Assembly (NCBI GenBank): GCA_036268295.1
Contig: DATAUK010000009.1
Coordinates: forward strand, 1-64,000
Direction: 5' to 3'
Length of the DNA: 64,000 nt
Source: DATAUK01 sp036268295
GTDB lineage: Bacteria > Actinomycetota > Actinomycetes > JAFAQI01
Numbering within the stretch: position 1 is the first letter of the stretch; each line of letters begins with the position of its first letter. The notes beneath the pieces are model-generated. The model made no database searches and was not told the origin of the DNA. It saw only the letters and a program-made list of their open reading frames with translations. Below, piece by piece: positions 16,603 to 25,301 of the stretch. A program made the translations under genes and the position numbers.

Positions 16603-16738
16603 GAGCCGCCCCCCATCAGTTGTCAGCCGACCGTGCTGAACGCAGAACCGGGTCATCGACCACTGACCGCCGTGCATGTCGGTGTAGAGCACGACGCGAT
16701 GATCTCTGCGTTCACGCCGACCATCGTGCTGATCCGTC

Positions 16739-17587
16739 TCATACACATGGCTGGCCGCCGATCCGGCCGCCGACGGTCAGAATGGCGCGGTCGACCAGTG
16801 ACGTGTCGTAGTGACTCGTGACCCCGTGACCGGAGCTCAGCTCGATCATCACCCCCGCGGCACTGCTGCCGAGCAGCGTGCCCAGCGCCGGGCTCAGGTA
16901 GATCACCTCGTAGCAGTTCGGCGTCGGCAACGTGTAGACCGAGTGCAGTCCGCCCGGCAGCAGCTGATGTCGGATGACGCCGATCGCAACCGGCTGGCTC
17001 AGTGGCGGGTCGAAGTTGCGGGTCAGGGTCGTGACCCGGCCGGCGCCGCCGATGACGTCGGTGTCGTCGCCGTTGGCTAGCTTCGGCAGGTAGCCGTCAG
17101 GGTTCGCTGCGTCCACGTGATGCGCGGCATCCCACGCCGTGGTCGTCGCGGCGTACCCGGCGTAGTTCTTGGCCGACTGGGATGGCCCAGTGACCTCCGC
17201 GGTGAACTCCCGGCGGACCTGCGAGCAGTCGGCGCCCGACTTCGCGGTCACCGCGCCGCTGAGGCTCTGCAACACCGACAGGTACGACGCACCGGCAATG
17301 TCATTGTTTGCCAGCGCGGTTTCGCTGCCAGTGACCAGCGACTTCAACGCCGCCGGTGAGCCGTCGGTGCACCGCCGATGCAGCGGATGCAGCGCGCCCA
17401 GATAAGCGCGGTCGCCATGGGCGTGGTCGAGAGCGGACAGCTGCTGGGCGACGGCGGCGAGCGTCACCGGCGGCACCACGGCGGTCGAGTGGGTAGGTGT
17501 CGGTGGCGCGGTCGGCGTGACCGTGTCGCCACTCGACGACGAGCAGCCGGCCAGCAACGCAACCGCGACCGCGACCAGCCTCATCAC
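16739..17587 (-). CDS. Hypothetical lipoprotein
   Basis: The 282-residue product starts MMRLVAVAVALLAGCSSSS, a textbook lipoprotein signal with lipobox LAGC (Cys 15). A Pro/Thr linker (TVTPTAPPTPTHS) follows. The folded domain of about 240 residues includes a helical half (VAQQLSALDHAHGDRAYLGA) and a beta-rich half with NCYEVIYLSPALG. No family is recognised. It should be tethered to the outer face of the membrane. The gene upstream (17601-17846) is 13 bp away on the same strand, suggesting co-transcription. Confidence 0.7.
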   Translation of the reverse strand: MMRLVAVAVALLAGCSSSSGDTVTPTAPPTPTHSTAVVPPVTLAAVAQQLSALDHAHGDRAYLGALHPLHRRCTDGSPAALKSLVTGSETALANNDIAGASYLSVLQSLSGAVTAKSGADCSQVRREFTAEVTGPSQSAKNYAGYAATTTAWDAAHHVDAANPDGYLPKLANGDDTDVIGGAGRVTTLTRNFDPPLSQPVAIGVIRHQLLPGGLHSVYTLPTPNCYEVIYLSPALGTLLGSSAAGVMIELSSGHGVTSHYDTSLVDRAILTVGGRIGGQPCV

Positions 17588-17600
17588 GTCGTCAGGAGGA

Positions 17601-17846
17601 CTAGTGCTGCTGCTCGGGCTCCGGAGCAGCCGGCGCCGGCCCGAATTCCGTGACCATGTCCATGATGTTGGTGAAGTAGCCGCCGATGCACCCGGCGACG
17701 ATCATCCCGATGCCGACCCACCACACGACGCCGAGCCACCACTCGATCAGGCCGACCCCGGCCAGGATCGTGCCGATCATGACGACAGCGGTGGCGATCC
17801 ATACGCCAGTTGTGGCGCCGTGCCCGCCGGCCGACTCGCCCGTCAT
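17601..17846 (-). CDS. Small membrane protein of the HGxxPAAW type
   Basis: The 81-residue protein begins MTGESAGGHGATTGVWIATA. The HG-x4-W near the start followed by two membrane segments (about residues 16-36 and 40-60) matches the small actinobacterial HGxxPAAW family, usually about 70-100 residues and of unknown function. The C-terminus is a Pro/Glu-rich tail. It precedes the lipoprotein gene and follows the BrkB-type gene on the same strand. Confidence 0.65.
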   Translation of the reverse strand: MTGESAGGHGATTGVWIATAVVMIGTILAGVGLIEWWLGVVWWVGIGMIVAGCIGGYFTNIMDMVTEFGPAPAAPEPEQQH

Positions 17847-17884
17847 CAGGTCCTCCAGATGCTCAGAAGCGTCTCGCAGTTAGC

Positions 17885-18772
17885 CTACGGCTCGGCGTCA
17901 GCCTGGCTGCGGAGACCCTCCGTCTCCGGCCGTGGCCGGGAAAGGTCGATTTCGGCGTTGAGCTCCGCGCCGAACAGGATGGCAAGCGCGGTGAGGTAGA
18001 GAAACAGCAGCACCGCGACCGGGGCCGACAACGGCCCGTAGGTCGCGGTCCGCCGAAACGCGAAGACCAGCCAGGCCCGCAGGATCACCGAGCCGACGAC
18101 CCAGATGACGACAGCGATGACCGCACCCGGCAGGGCGCGCCGCCACGGCGTACGGACCGGCACGGCCCGGTGGTAGAGCGTCGCGAGCAACGAGAGCGAG
18201 ACCAGCAGGACCACCGGCCAGAACGCGACTTCGGTGATGCCGTGCACCACCTTGTGCCAGCGGTCGGGGAACAGGTTGACCAGGTCCGACGGGCCGAGCA
18301 CGAGCGCCGGCAGCAGCACGATGGTCGCCAACACGAACCCGATGTAGAGCCGAAGTGCCAACAGCCGGCTACGCACTGCGCTGCGCTGATTGCGCAGCCC
18401 GTAAGCGATCGTGATGGTGTTGACGTAGGTCGCCATCGCCGACGAGCCGGTCCACAGCGAGACGATGAAGCTGATCGACACCACGTCCACCCGACCGCCG
18501 AACAGGATCCGGTGCAGCGCCGGCGCGATCGTCGAGTTGACCGCACTCGGCACGATCACGTGGGTCATCGCGTTATCGATCGAGCGTTGCAGATGGTTCA
18601 GGTTGTCGGCGCCGAGCGGACCGCTGAAGAAACCGATCGTGCCGAGGATCGCCAGAATCGCGGATGGCAGCGAGAGCAGCTGCCAGAACCCGGCCTCGGC
18701 GGCCAGGCCCATGACACGGTCGTGCCAGGAGCGGCGCAACGCCGACCAGACGAGCCCGGGAACGGACGTCAC
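17885..18772 (-). CDS. YihY/BrkB-family membrane protein
   Basis: The frame extends upstream to 18910, but that would overlap the divergent acyl-CoA dehydrogenase. The GTG at 18770-18772 (MTSVPGLVWSALRRSWHD) fits the usual family start and gives 295 residues. Six membrane segments are visible (for example LLSLPSAILAILGTIGFFSG, YIGFVLATIVLLPALVLG, GPLSAPVAVLLFLYLTALAI). The family signature Y-G-x-L-x(5)-LLLLY...LFGAE-N is recognisable as YGPLSAPVAVLLFLY and LFGAELNAEI. The molecular function of this family is not established. Older links to virulence or RNase BN are doubtful. Confidence 0.85.
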   Translation of the reverse strand: MTSVPGLVWSALRRSWHDRVMGLAAEAGFWQLLSLPSAILAILGTIGFFSGPLGADNLNHLQRSIDNAMTHVIVPSAVNSTIAPALHRILFGGRVDVVSISFIVSLWTGSSAMATYVNTITIAYGLRNQRSAVRSRLLALRLYIGFVLATIVLLPALVLGPSDLVNLFPDRWHKVVHGITEVAFWPVVLLVSLSLLATLYHRAVPVRTPWRRALPGAVIAVVIWVVGSVILRAWLVFAFRRTATYGPLSAPVAVLLFLYLTALAILFGAELNAEIDLSRPRPETEGLRSQADAEP

Positions 18773-18811
18773 TCGGTAAAGGTAGAGCCCGGCGGCTGAT
18801 TCACTGTGGAT

Positions 18812-20431
18812 ATGAGCGCAACGCATGACGTCGACAACCAGGTCCCGCCGCTGACCGACTACGACGTATTCGGCGCCGACACCGCGCTGGTCGAAGGTGT
18901 CCAACGCCACGACGGCGGCTGGGCGCTCGACTCGCTGTCAGCCCTCGGCCGTCGCGCCGGCAGCGCTGAAGCCCAGGAATGGGGCCGGCTGGCGAACGTC
19001 AACCCGCCCCGGCTGGTCAGTCACGACCCGTACGGCAACCGGATCGACGAGGTCGAGTTCCATCCGTCGTGGCACTCGCTGATGACGGTCGCCGTCGGCG
19101 AAGGCCTGCACGCCGCGCCGTGGATCGACCCGAAGCCCGGCGCCCAGGTCGCGCGGGCGGCCGGCTTCTCGGTCTGGAGCCAGACCGAAGGCGGCCACGG
19201 CTGCCCGATCTCGATGACCCACGCTGCGGTGCCGGCGCTTCGGGTCGACGAGGCGCTGGCCGTCGAGTGGGTGCCGCGGCTGCTGTCACTGGACTATGAC
19301 CCGGGACTGCGTACGCCGGCTGACAAGGCAGGCTGTCTCGCCGGCATGGGCATGACCGAGAAGCAGGGTGGCTCCGACGTCCGCACCAACACCACCCGGG
19401 CGGTGCCGAGCGCCGACGGCACCTATCGGCTCACCGGCCACAAGTGGTTCACCTCGGCACCGATGTGCGACATGTTTCTCGTCCTCGCCCAGGCGCCGGG
19501 TGGGCTGACCTGTTTCGTCGTACCCAGGGTCCTGCCTGACGGCGAACGCAACACGTTCCGGATCCAGCGACTCAAGGACAAGCTCGGCAACCGGTCGAAC
19601 GCCTCGAGCGAGCCGGAGTTCGACGAGACTGTCGGCTGGCGGCTCGGCGACGAAGGTCGTGGCGTGCCCACCATCATCGAGATGGTCGCGATGACCCGGC
19701 TGGACTGCGTGATGGGGTCGACGACGGTCATGCGGTCATCGGTCGCGCAGGCCACCCACCACGCCCGGCACCGACAGGCATTCGGTCGCTACCTAATCGA
19801 CCAGCCGCTGATGCAGGCGGTGCTGGCCGACCTCGCCGTCGAGTCCGAGGCTGCGACGACGCTGATGGTCCGCCTCGCGGCCGCGGTCGACGACGACGAG
19901 TCGGCGTTCAAGCGACTCGGGCTGGCGGTCGGCAAATACTGGGTGTGCAAGCGCGGCCCGTCGGTCGCGGCGGAGGCGCTGGAGTGCCTGGGCGGCAACG
20001 GGTACGTCGAGGACTTCCCGATGGCGCGGATCTATCGCGAGGCCCCGCTGAACTCGATCTGGGAAGGCTCGGGCAACGTCAACGCCCTCGACGTGCTGCG
20101 CGCTCTCGGGCGCGAAGCGGGTGCGTGGGAGGCGTTCCGCGACGAGGTCGTGTTGGCGTCGGGGGCAGACCGCCGGCTGGACGCCGCAATCGGCGCGCTG
20201 GACACGGCACTCGCCGACAGCTCCGACATCGAGGTTCGCGCCCGTCGACTGGTCGAGCAGATGGCGCTGGTATTGCAGGGCTCCCTGCTGGTCCGGTTCG
20301 CGCCGGCGTTCATTGCCGATGCGTTCTGCGCCTCCCGGCTGGCCGGCGACTGGGGTCACGCGTTCGGCACAATGCCGGCCGGCGTCGACGCCCGGGCGAT
20401 CGTCGAGCGGGCGACGCCGAAGGTCGGCTAA
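18812..20431 (+). CDS. aidB: AidB-like acyl-CoA dehydrogenase family protein
   Basis: The product has about 539 residues (start ATG 18812; GTG 18806 is also possible). The length, the N-terminal 150-residue extension and motifs such as SLMTVAVGEGLH, GMGMTEKQGGSDVR and HKWFTSAP match the AidB branch. The segment NSIWEGSGNVNALDVLR carries the Glu (about residue 418) that is the catalytic base in the superfamily, and a C-terminal helical domain follows. AidB proteins bind FAD and DNA and belong to the alkylation-stress response in Escherichia coli. In actinobacteria the physiological role is less certain and an isovaleryl-CoA-type activity is an alternative. It is divergent from the BrkB-type gene. 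Confidence 0.85.
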   Translation: MSATHDVDNQVPPLTDYDVFGADTALVEGVQRHDGGWALDSLSALGRRAGSAEAQEWGRLANVNPPRLVSHDPYGNRIDEVEFHPSWHSLMTVAVGEGLHAAPWIDPKPGAQVARAAGFSVWSQTEGGHGCPISMTHAAVPALRVDEALAVEWVPRLLSLDYDPGLRTPADKAGCLAGMGMTEKQGGSDVRTNTTRAVPSADGTYRLTGHKWFTSAPMCDMFLVLAQAPGGLTCFVVPRVLPDGERNTFRIQRLKDKLGNRSNASSEPEFDETVGWRLGDEGRGVPTIIEMVAMTRLDCVMGSTTVMRSSVAQATHHARHRQAFGRYLIDQPLMQAVLADLAVESEAATTLMVRLAAAVDDDESAFKRLGLAVGKYWVCKRGPSVAAEALECLGGNGYVEDFPMARIYREAPLNSIWEGSGNVNALDVLRALGREAGAWEAFRDEVVLASGADRRLDAAIGALDTALADSSDIEVRARRLVEQMALVLQGSLLVRFAPAFIADAFCASRLAGDWGHAFGTMPAGVDARAIVERATPKVG

Positions 20432-20571
20432 GCCGTTGCGGGCTTGCCTGCCACCGTCCACAACCGGCCGCGGTCACGACACCATCCACATTCGAAGGCG
20501 GCGCGCTCACTGAGCGATCCGAACCCGGGAACGTTGGGACGTCATCGTTCCCGATCCCGGAGGTTGTTCTC

Positions 20572-21801
20572 GTGCATCGCTGCCGTTTGTTGCTGGTCTC
20601 GATCGTGGTGCTCGGCGGGCTACTGCCCGCGGCCGCCGCGACCGCGTCGCCGGCTCCGTCGACCAAGTCAGCCACGGTCACCGCCGTACCCGCTGCCGCT
20701 GCCAAGGCCCCGACAACGAAGAAGGACCGCGTGGTGTGCAAGCACGCCCACAACGCGCGGGCCCGCTGTCTCGCGATCCGGGTCGACCGGATCCGCAAGG
20801 GCCGGATCCGCCACGCCAACGACCCGATCGGCTACGGTCCGAGCGACCTGCAGTCGGCGTACTCCCTGCCGTCCGCGACCCGCGGCACGCATGACACGGT
20901 CGCCGTCGTCGACGGCTACGACGATCCTGACGCCGAGCACGACCTCGGCGTCTATCGGGCGCAGTACGGATTGCCGGCCTGCACCACGGCCAACCACTGC
21001 TTCGGCAAGGTCGACCAGTCAGGCGGCCACAGCTATCCAGCGCCCGATGGTGGCTGGGGTCAGGAGATCTCGCTCGATCTCGACATGGTCTCCGCGATCT
21101 GCCCTCACTGCCACATCCTGTTGGTCGAAGCGACCACGACGTCGATGGCCAACCTCGGCGCGGCAGAGGACACCGCGGTGCGGCTCGGCGCCGACGCGGT
21201 TAGCAACAGCTACGGCGGCCCGGACGCTTCCGACAACAGCTACGGCCGCTACTTCCATCACAACGGTGTCGCGATCACGGCGTCCGCCGGCGACAACGGC
21301 TACGCCGTGAGCTATCCGGCCTCCTCGAAGTGGGTGACCGCGGTCGGCGGCACCACGCTGACCCGCTCCTCGGCCGCTCGCGGCTTCACCGAGACGGCGT
21401 GGAACGACAGCGGCAGCGGATGCTCGACGGTGAACAAGACGACCTGGCAGTCGGTCGCGACCACCGGCTGCGCCGGCCGCGCGGTTGCCGACGTCGCTGC
21501 GGTCGCTGATCCGGCGACCGGCGTCGCGGTCTATGACAGCTATTCGTTCGAGGACACGAGCGGCTGGCTCACCTTCGGCGGCACCAGCGCCTCGTCGCCG
21601 ATCGTCGCGGCGGTCTATGCACTCGCCGGCAACACCGCGTCGGTCGACGACGGGTCCTACCTCTGGTCTCACCACCAAGGGCTGCGCGACGTCACCAAGG
21701 GCAGCAACGGCTCATGCTCGACGAAGCAGTGGTGCACCGCGCGGGCCGGCTGGGACGGTCCGACCGGCTGGGGTACGCCGGACGGCGTCAGCGCGTTCTG
21801 A
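20572..21801 (+). CDS. S53 family (sedolisin) secreted serine-carboxyl peptidase
   Basis: GTG 20572 with GGAGG (20559-20563) gives 409 residues. A signal peptide (LLLVSIVVLGGLLPAAAATA) and a short basic region precede the catalytic domain, which opens at GYGPSDLQSAYSLPS. The sedolisin tetrad is complete: Glu165 and Asp169 in QEISLD, Asp241 in SAGDNG, and Ser339 in FGGTSASSP. The long pro-kumamolisin domain typical of the family is absent; only about 60 residues precede the enzyme, so folding and activation must differ from the classical route. The protein is likely active extracellularly at acidic pH. No partner gene is adjacent. Confidence 0.9.
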   Translation: MHRCRLLLVSIVVLGGLLPAAAATASPAPSTKSATVTAVPAAAAKAPTTKKDRVVCKHAHNARARCLAIRVDRIRKGRIRHANDPIGYGPSDLQSAYSLPSATRGTHDTVAVVDGYDDPDAEHDLGVYRAQYGLPACTTANHCFGKVDQSGGHSYPAPDGGWGQEISLDLDMVSAICPHCHILLVEATTTSMANLGAAEDTAVRLGADAVSNSYGGPDASDNSYGRYFHHNGVAITASAGDNGYAVSYPASSKWVTAVGGTTLTRSSAARGFTETAWNDSGSGCSTVNKTTWQSVATTGCAGRAVADVAAVADPATGVAVYDSYSFEDTSGWLTFGGTSASSPIVAAVYALAGNTASVDDGSYLWSHHQGLRDVTKGSNGSCSTKQWCTARAGWDGPTGWGTPDGVSAF

Positions 21802-22004
21802 CCTATCCGGCCGCGAGGTGCTCGAGGGCCAGCCGGTGGGCGTGATCAAGCGCATCACCGGCTGGCATCTCGACATCCGGCCTCACACCAACGATTGCCC
21901 GCCTGGTCGCCGACACCGATCCGGCCGATGCCCACCAGCCGCGCTACGGGCTGCTTCTGGCGCTCTACCGGCAGCCCGACTCCGCCACGTCCGCACCGTG
22001 AACC

Positions 22005-22048
22005 TGTCAGGACGTACGGCTCACCCGCGAGGGTGAGCCATCCTGACA
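22005..22048. terminator. Long two-part hairpin, probable terminator
   Basis: TGTCAGGA (22005-22012) pairs with TCCTGACA (22041-22048), and inside it GGCTCACCC (22018-22026) pairs with GGGTGAGCC (22031-22039) around GCGA. Five unpaired bases on the left and one on the right separate the stems. It lies 200 bp behind the sedolisin gene and could terminate it. No T-run is present. Confidence 0.6.
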
Positions 22049-22107
22049 ACTCCGGGGAACCCGGCCAGGTTGTCACCGTCTCCTGGGTCAGTGTCCGTGC
22101 GCGGTGG

Positions 22108-22113
22108 CACAAT
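22108..22113 (+). promoter_or_regulatory. Putative -10 box of a leaderless gene
   Basis: CACAAT ends 7 nt before the ATG at 22121, and no Shine-Dalgarno sequence is present. The same hexamer precedes the HTH gene at 11637. A leaderless transcript is inferred. Confidence 0.4.
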
Positions 22114-22120
22114 CCGGGCC

Positions 22121-22504
22121 ATGGACCACGATGTCACGCCACCCGTCTCGCGCGCGACGGGGTTGCCGCGCTTTGACTGCGACGCGCTGTTCCGGGCGCT
22201 CGACGCCCAACGTCGTGAGCGTCGGTTGGGACGGTACGAGCTCGCCGACGAGATGTGGGAGCAGTCAGCAGATCTCAATGCCACGCGAAGCGACCATCCG
22301 CTCTGCGGCGGCGCGGTCGCCCGGCTCCAGACCCGCCAGGCGCGTGATCTCACCTGGGCAGAGTTGGCGCCGGAGTTTTGCTGCCCACCCAGCCGGCTGA
22401 CCAACCTGCGCACCGTCCGGTTCGCGGACATGGACCTGACGATGCGCGTCACCCAATGGCTCGCTCAGCCGGCTGCCACGTTCATTCACCCGGCGCAGTG
22501 GTGA
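22121..22504 (+). CDS. Hypothetical protein with HTH-like fold
   Basis: The product has 127 residues. The segment FDCDALFRALDAQRRERRLGRYELADEM resembles the first helices of an XRE-type HTH, and a further LTWAELAPEFCCPPSRLTNL could contain the recognition helix. The pattern is common in small actinobacterial regulators, but the match is not strong. Its TGA overlaps the GTG of the DNA ligase gene (GTGA at 22501-22504), so the two are translationally coupled and may act together. Confidence 0.6.
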   Translation: MDHDVTPPVSRATGLPRFDCDALFRALDAQRRERRLGRYELADEMWEQSADLNATRSDHPLCGGAVARLQTRQARDLTWAELAPEFCCPPSRLTNLRTVRFADMDLTMRVTQWLAQPAATFIHPAQW

Positions 22505-23562
22505 GCGACATGGACCTGCCCGTCATGCCGCCGGTGTCACCGATGCTCGCCAAGTCGATCCCGCAGATGCCGGCGCCGGACGCGGTCGAGGGCGGCTTGC
22601 TCTACGAACCGAAGTGGGACGGCTTCCGTTCGATCATCTTCCGTGACGGCGACGAGGTCGAGATCGGATCGCGCAACGAGAAGCCGATGACCCGCTACTT
22701 CCCCGACGTGATCGAGGCGGTCAAGGCCGCGCTCCCCGACCGATGCGTGGTTGACGGCGAGATCGTCGTACCCATCGACGGTCGGCTCGACTTCGAGAGC
22801 CTGCAGCAGCGGATCCACCCGGCCGAGTCACGGGTCCGCAAGCTCGCCGCCGAGACTCCGGCGCAGTTCATCGGCTTCGACCTGCTCGCCGTTGGCGCCA
22901 AGTCGCTGATGGCCGCGCCGTTCGCCGAGCGTCGCGCGGCGCTCGAGAAGGCACTGACCCCGACAAGCCGCGTCCATCTGACGCCGGCGACTCGTGATGA
23001 CAAGGTCGCCCAGGAATGGTTCACCGCATTCGAGGGCGCCGGCCTCGATGGCGTCGTCGCCAAGCCGCTCGCGCTGCCTTACTCCCCCGACAAGCGGGTG
23101 ATGTTCAAGATCAAGCACGAGCGGACCGCGGACTGCGTCGTCGCCGGCTTCCGCTGGCACAAGAGCGGCCAGATCGTCGGCTCGCTGGTCCTCGGGTTGT
23201 ACGACGGCGATCAGCTGCGCCACGTCGGCGTCGCCGCGTCGTTCACGATGGTGCGGCGCGCCGAGCTGGTCGAGGAGCTCGCTCCGCTGCGAGTCGACGC
23301 CGAGCAGAACCATCCCTGGCTCGGCAACGAGTTCGGCCCCGGCGGCACCCCCAATCGTTGGAACTCCGGCAAGGACATGTCCTTCGTCGCGTTGCGGCCG
23401 GAGCGGGTGATCGAGGTCGGCTACGACCAGATGGAGGGCTCGCGGTTCCGGCACACCGCCCAGTTCCGCCGCTGGCGCGACGACCGGATGCCCGAATCAT
23501 GCACGTTTGCCCAACTCGAGCGGCCGCTGACCTACGCGCTGGACGACGTACTCAAATCCTGA
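22501..23562 (+). CDS. ligC: ATP-dependent DNA ligase, LigC type
   Basis: The GTG at 22501 overlaps the preceding stop, giving 353 residues, the usual size of LigC. The nucleotidyltransferase motif I is EPKWDGF with the adenylated Lys38. Motifs VVDGEIVV (III), GLDGVVAK (IV) and MFKIKHERT (V) follow. The C-terminal OB-fold (about 220-330) contains VGSLVLGLYDGDQL. In mycobacteria LigC is a backup ligase for base-excision and RNA-templated repair. The neighbouring stand-alone LigD-type polymerase supports a repair role. No Ku gene is in the window. Confidence 0.92.
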   Translation: MSDMDLPVMPPVSPMLAKSIPQMPAPDAVEGGLLYEPKWDGFRSIIFRDGDEVEIGSRNEKPMTRYFPDVIEAVKAALPDRCVVDGEIVVPIDGRLDFESLQQRIHPAESRVRKLAAETPAQFIGFDLLAVGAKSLMAAPFAERRAALEKALTPTSRVHLTPATRDDKVAQEWFTAFEGAGLDGVVAKPLALPYSPDKRVMFKIKHERTADCVVAGFRWHKSGQIVGSLVLGLYDGDQLRHVGVAASFTMVRRAELVEELAPLRVDAEQNHPWLGNEFGPGGTPNRWNSGKDMSFVALRPERVIEVGYDQMEGSRFRHTAQFRRWRDDRMPESCTFAQLERPLTYALDDVLKS

Positions 23563-23910
23563 CGAAAGTTTCAGCGGCTCTTCAGGTTCGCTCGGTTTAG
23601 TGAGGGCTGCAGGGCGTGCTCGCCGGCGTAGCTACCGATCCGGCTCGTCCAACCCCTCCCCCCGGAGGTTGGACCCGGCGAGTGCGTCCTTGCACCTTGT
23701 CCCGGGAAGTTATCGCCTCGTGACCCGACTGCCGTTAGCGCCCGTCAGAGCTGGGTATGACACCCCCCGAGGTGGCGGCAGGTTCGCATCAGGCCAGTTG
23801 CTACTGACCGCAGGGCCGTCCCTGCCGGCTGCAACCGGCAGGGACGGCTCGTCGCGGGATAGCAGCCGCGGCCTACCTCCCTGCCGGATCCCAGTGGCAG
23901 ACTCGAAGGC
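23563..23910. other. Intergenic region with two hairpins, no supported gene
   Basis: The 348-bp gap after the ligase gene carries no frame with recognisable coding content. It has a GTCCAA...TTGGAC hairpin at 23647-23674 (inner CCTCC/GGAGG) and a longer one at 23815-23848. The first lies about 90 bp behind the ligase stop. The GTG at 23911 lacks a clear ribosome-binding site. Confidence 0.5.
23815..23848. terminator. Perfect 14-bp hairpin
   Basis: GCCGTCCCTGCCGG (23815-23828) and its exact complement (23835-23848) enclose CTGCAA. It is strong enough to terminate transcription from the ligase operon before the next gene, but has no T-run and lies 250 bp beyond the stop. Confidence 0.5.
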
Positions 23911-24162
23911 GTGTTGCGGCTCATCTTTGCCATAATCGGCGCGGTCCTGCTGATCGTGGGAGTTGCCTTCGCCGACAACTTCCGCGGCACCGCGGTGCGC
24001 TTCGCCGGCTGGGCCCGGCGGACCAACAGCCCGCTCCTCCGCGCCCGCGGCCCACACCGCTGGCTGAACAACACTGGTTTCCAGGCCATCGTCTTCCGGG
24101 TGTACGGCGCCGTCGTCGGCCTAGCAGGTGTGATCATTCTCGCGGTAGTCGTCCGCCACTAA
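23911..24162 (+). CDS. Small two-helix membrane protein
   Basis: The 83-residue product begins with a hydrophobic segment (LRLIFAIIGAVLLIVGVAF) and ends with another (AVVGLAGVIILAVVVRH). Between them lies a basic amphipathic loop (RFAGWARRTNSPLLRARGPH). No family is recognised. Its last four bases overlap the stop of the convergent LigD-type gene. The GTG start is inferred from the position of the first helix. Confidence 0.55.
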   Translation: MLRLIFAIIGAVLLIVGVAFADNFRGTAVRFAGWARRTNSPLLRARGPHRWLNNTGFQAIVFRVYGAVVGLAGVIILAVVVRH

Positions 24163-25190
24163 CCGTCGTCTTTGAGCTTCCCGGACCGCGCCCGGCTCGG
24201 TTGGACTCTCGGGGGCTCGCCTTCCATCTTCGGGTAGTTCGGCGGGTACGGCGCATCGCCGAGACCTCGGTCGGCCTCATCGCGGTCGGCCCACTCGAGC
24301 AGCGGCGCGATGTCGAAGTGCACGTCGTCGATAGCGGCGTGGACATCGCCGAGTTCGGCGAATCTCGCCGGCATCGTCGCGATCGTGAAGTCGGCTGTCT
24401 CGACCTCTGGCAGCTCGTCCCAGGTGAGCGGCGCCGACACCGGACCATGCTCGAACCCTCTGACCGAGTACGCCGCGGCGATGGTCCGATCCTTGGCGTT
24501 CTGGTTGAAATCCAAGAAGATCTGCTCGCGGCGCTCTTCCTTCCACCAGGCGGTCGTGACCTGCTCCGGCGCCCGCCGTTCGACCTCGCGTGCGAACGCC
24601 AGCGCAGCCCGTCGTACCTCACGGAAGCCGAAGCTCGGCTCGATCCGGACGTAGATGTGGATGCCGCGGTTGCCCGACGTCTTCGGCCAGCCGACGGCGC
24701 CGATTTCGCTCAGCACCTCGCGGACGATGAGCGCGACCTGCTTGGCCTCGGCGAACCCGGTGCCGGGCTGCGGGTCGAGATCGATCCGCAGCTCATCGGG
24801 CTGCTCGACCGCGGCGCGGCGGGTGTGCCAGGGGTGGAACTCGACGGTCGACATCTGCACCGCCCAGGCGACCGCCGCCAACTCGGTCACGCAGAGCTCG
24901 TCGGCGGTCCGCCCTGACGGGAAGCTGACCTCGGCGGTCTCGACCCAGTCCGGCGCGCCCTTGGGCAGCCGTTTCTGGTAGATCTTCTCGCTGCCGCCGA
25001 CGCCCTCGGGATAGCGGTGAAGCATGCACGGCCGTTCGTAGAGCGCTCGGACGATGCCCTCGCCGACCGACAGGTAGTAGTTGACAAGGTCGAGCTTCGT
25101 CTCGCCGCGGGCCGGGAAGTAGACCCGGTCCGGGTTAGTGACCTTGACCAGCCGGTCCCCGACTGGAACCTCGACGAACGGCGACGCCAT
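24159..25190 (-). CDS. Stand-alone LigD-type polymerase domain (primase-polymerase)
   Basis: The 343-residue protein corresponds to the polymerase (PolDom) part of LigD only. It begins with VKVTNPDRVYFPARGETK, the typical start. Catalytic Asp residues are in DELRIDLDPQPG, and further family segments include GNRGIHIYVRI, IFLDFNQNAKDRTIAAAYSV and PLTWDEL. LigD PolDom enzymes add nucleotides, preferably ribonucleotides, at broken DNA ends. Separate polymerase-only homologues occur in actinobacteria and work with LigC or LigD. No ligase or phosphoesterase domain is fused here. The start ATG at 25188-25190 fits. Confidence 0.92.
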   Translation of the reverse strand: MASPFVEVPVGDRLVKVTNPDRVYFPARGETKLDLVNYYLSVGEGIVRALYERPCMLHRYPEGVGGSEKIYQKRLPKGAPDWVETAEVSFPSGRTADELCVTELAAVAWAVQMSTVEFHPWHTRRAAVEQPDELRIDLDPQPGTGFAEAKQVALIVREVLSEIGAVGWPKTSGNRGIHIYVRIEPSFGFREVRRAALAFAREVERRAPEQVTTAWWKEERREQIFLDFNQNAKDRTIAAAYSVRGFEHGPVSAPLTWDELPEVETADFTIATMPARFAELGDVHAAIDDVHFDIAPLLEWADRDEADRGLGDAPYPPNYPKMEGEPPRVQPSRARSGKLKDDG

Positions 25191-25301
25191 GTCCTGACCG
25201 TACCGGCTGAGCGGGAAGCGCAGCGGGCCCGGCGATGTTGCTCAGGTGTGAAACTGTTCAATCGCCATCAACGAGCTAGCGGAATAGGTGGACAACCCGC
25301 A

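Larger units (their letters stand above)
21802..22120. other. Intergenic region with a gene-tail-like segment and a hairpin
   Basis: The first 200 bp read in one frame as TIARLVADTDPADAHQPRYG then LLLALYRQPDSATSAP and a stop. This looks like the end of a protein but has no identifiable beginning and may be a remnant. The hairpin at 22005-22048 and the promoter at 22108-22113 fill the rest. Confidence 0.4.
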
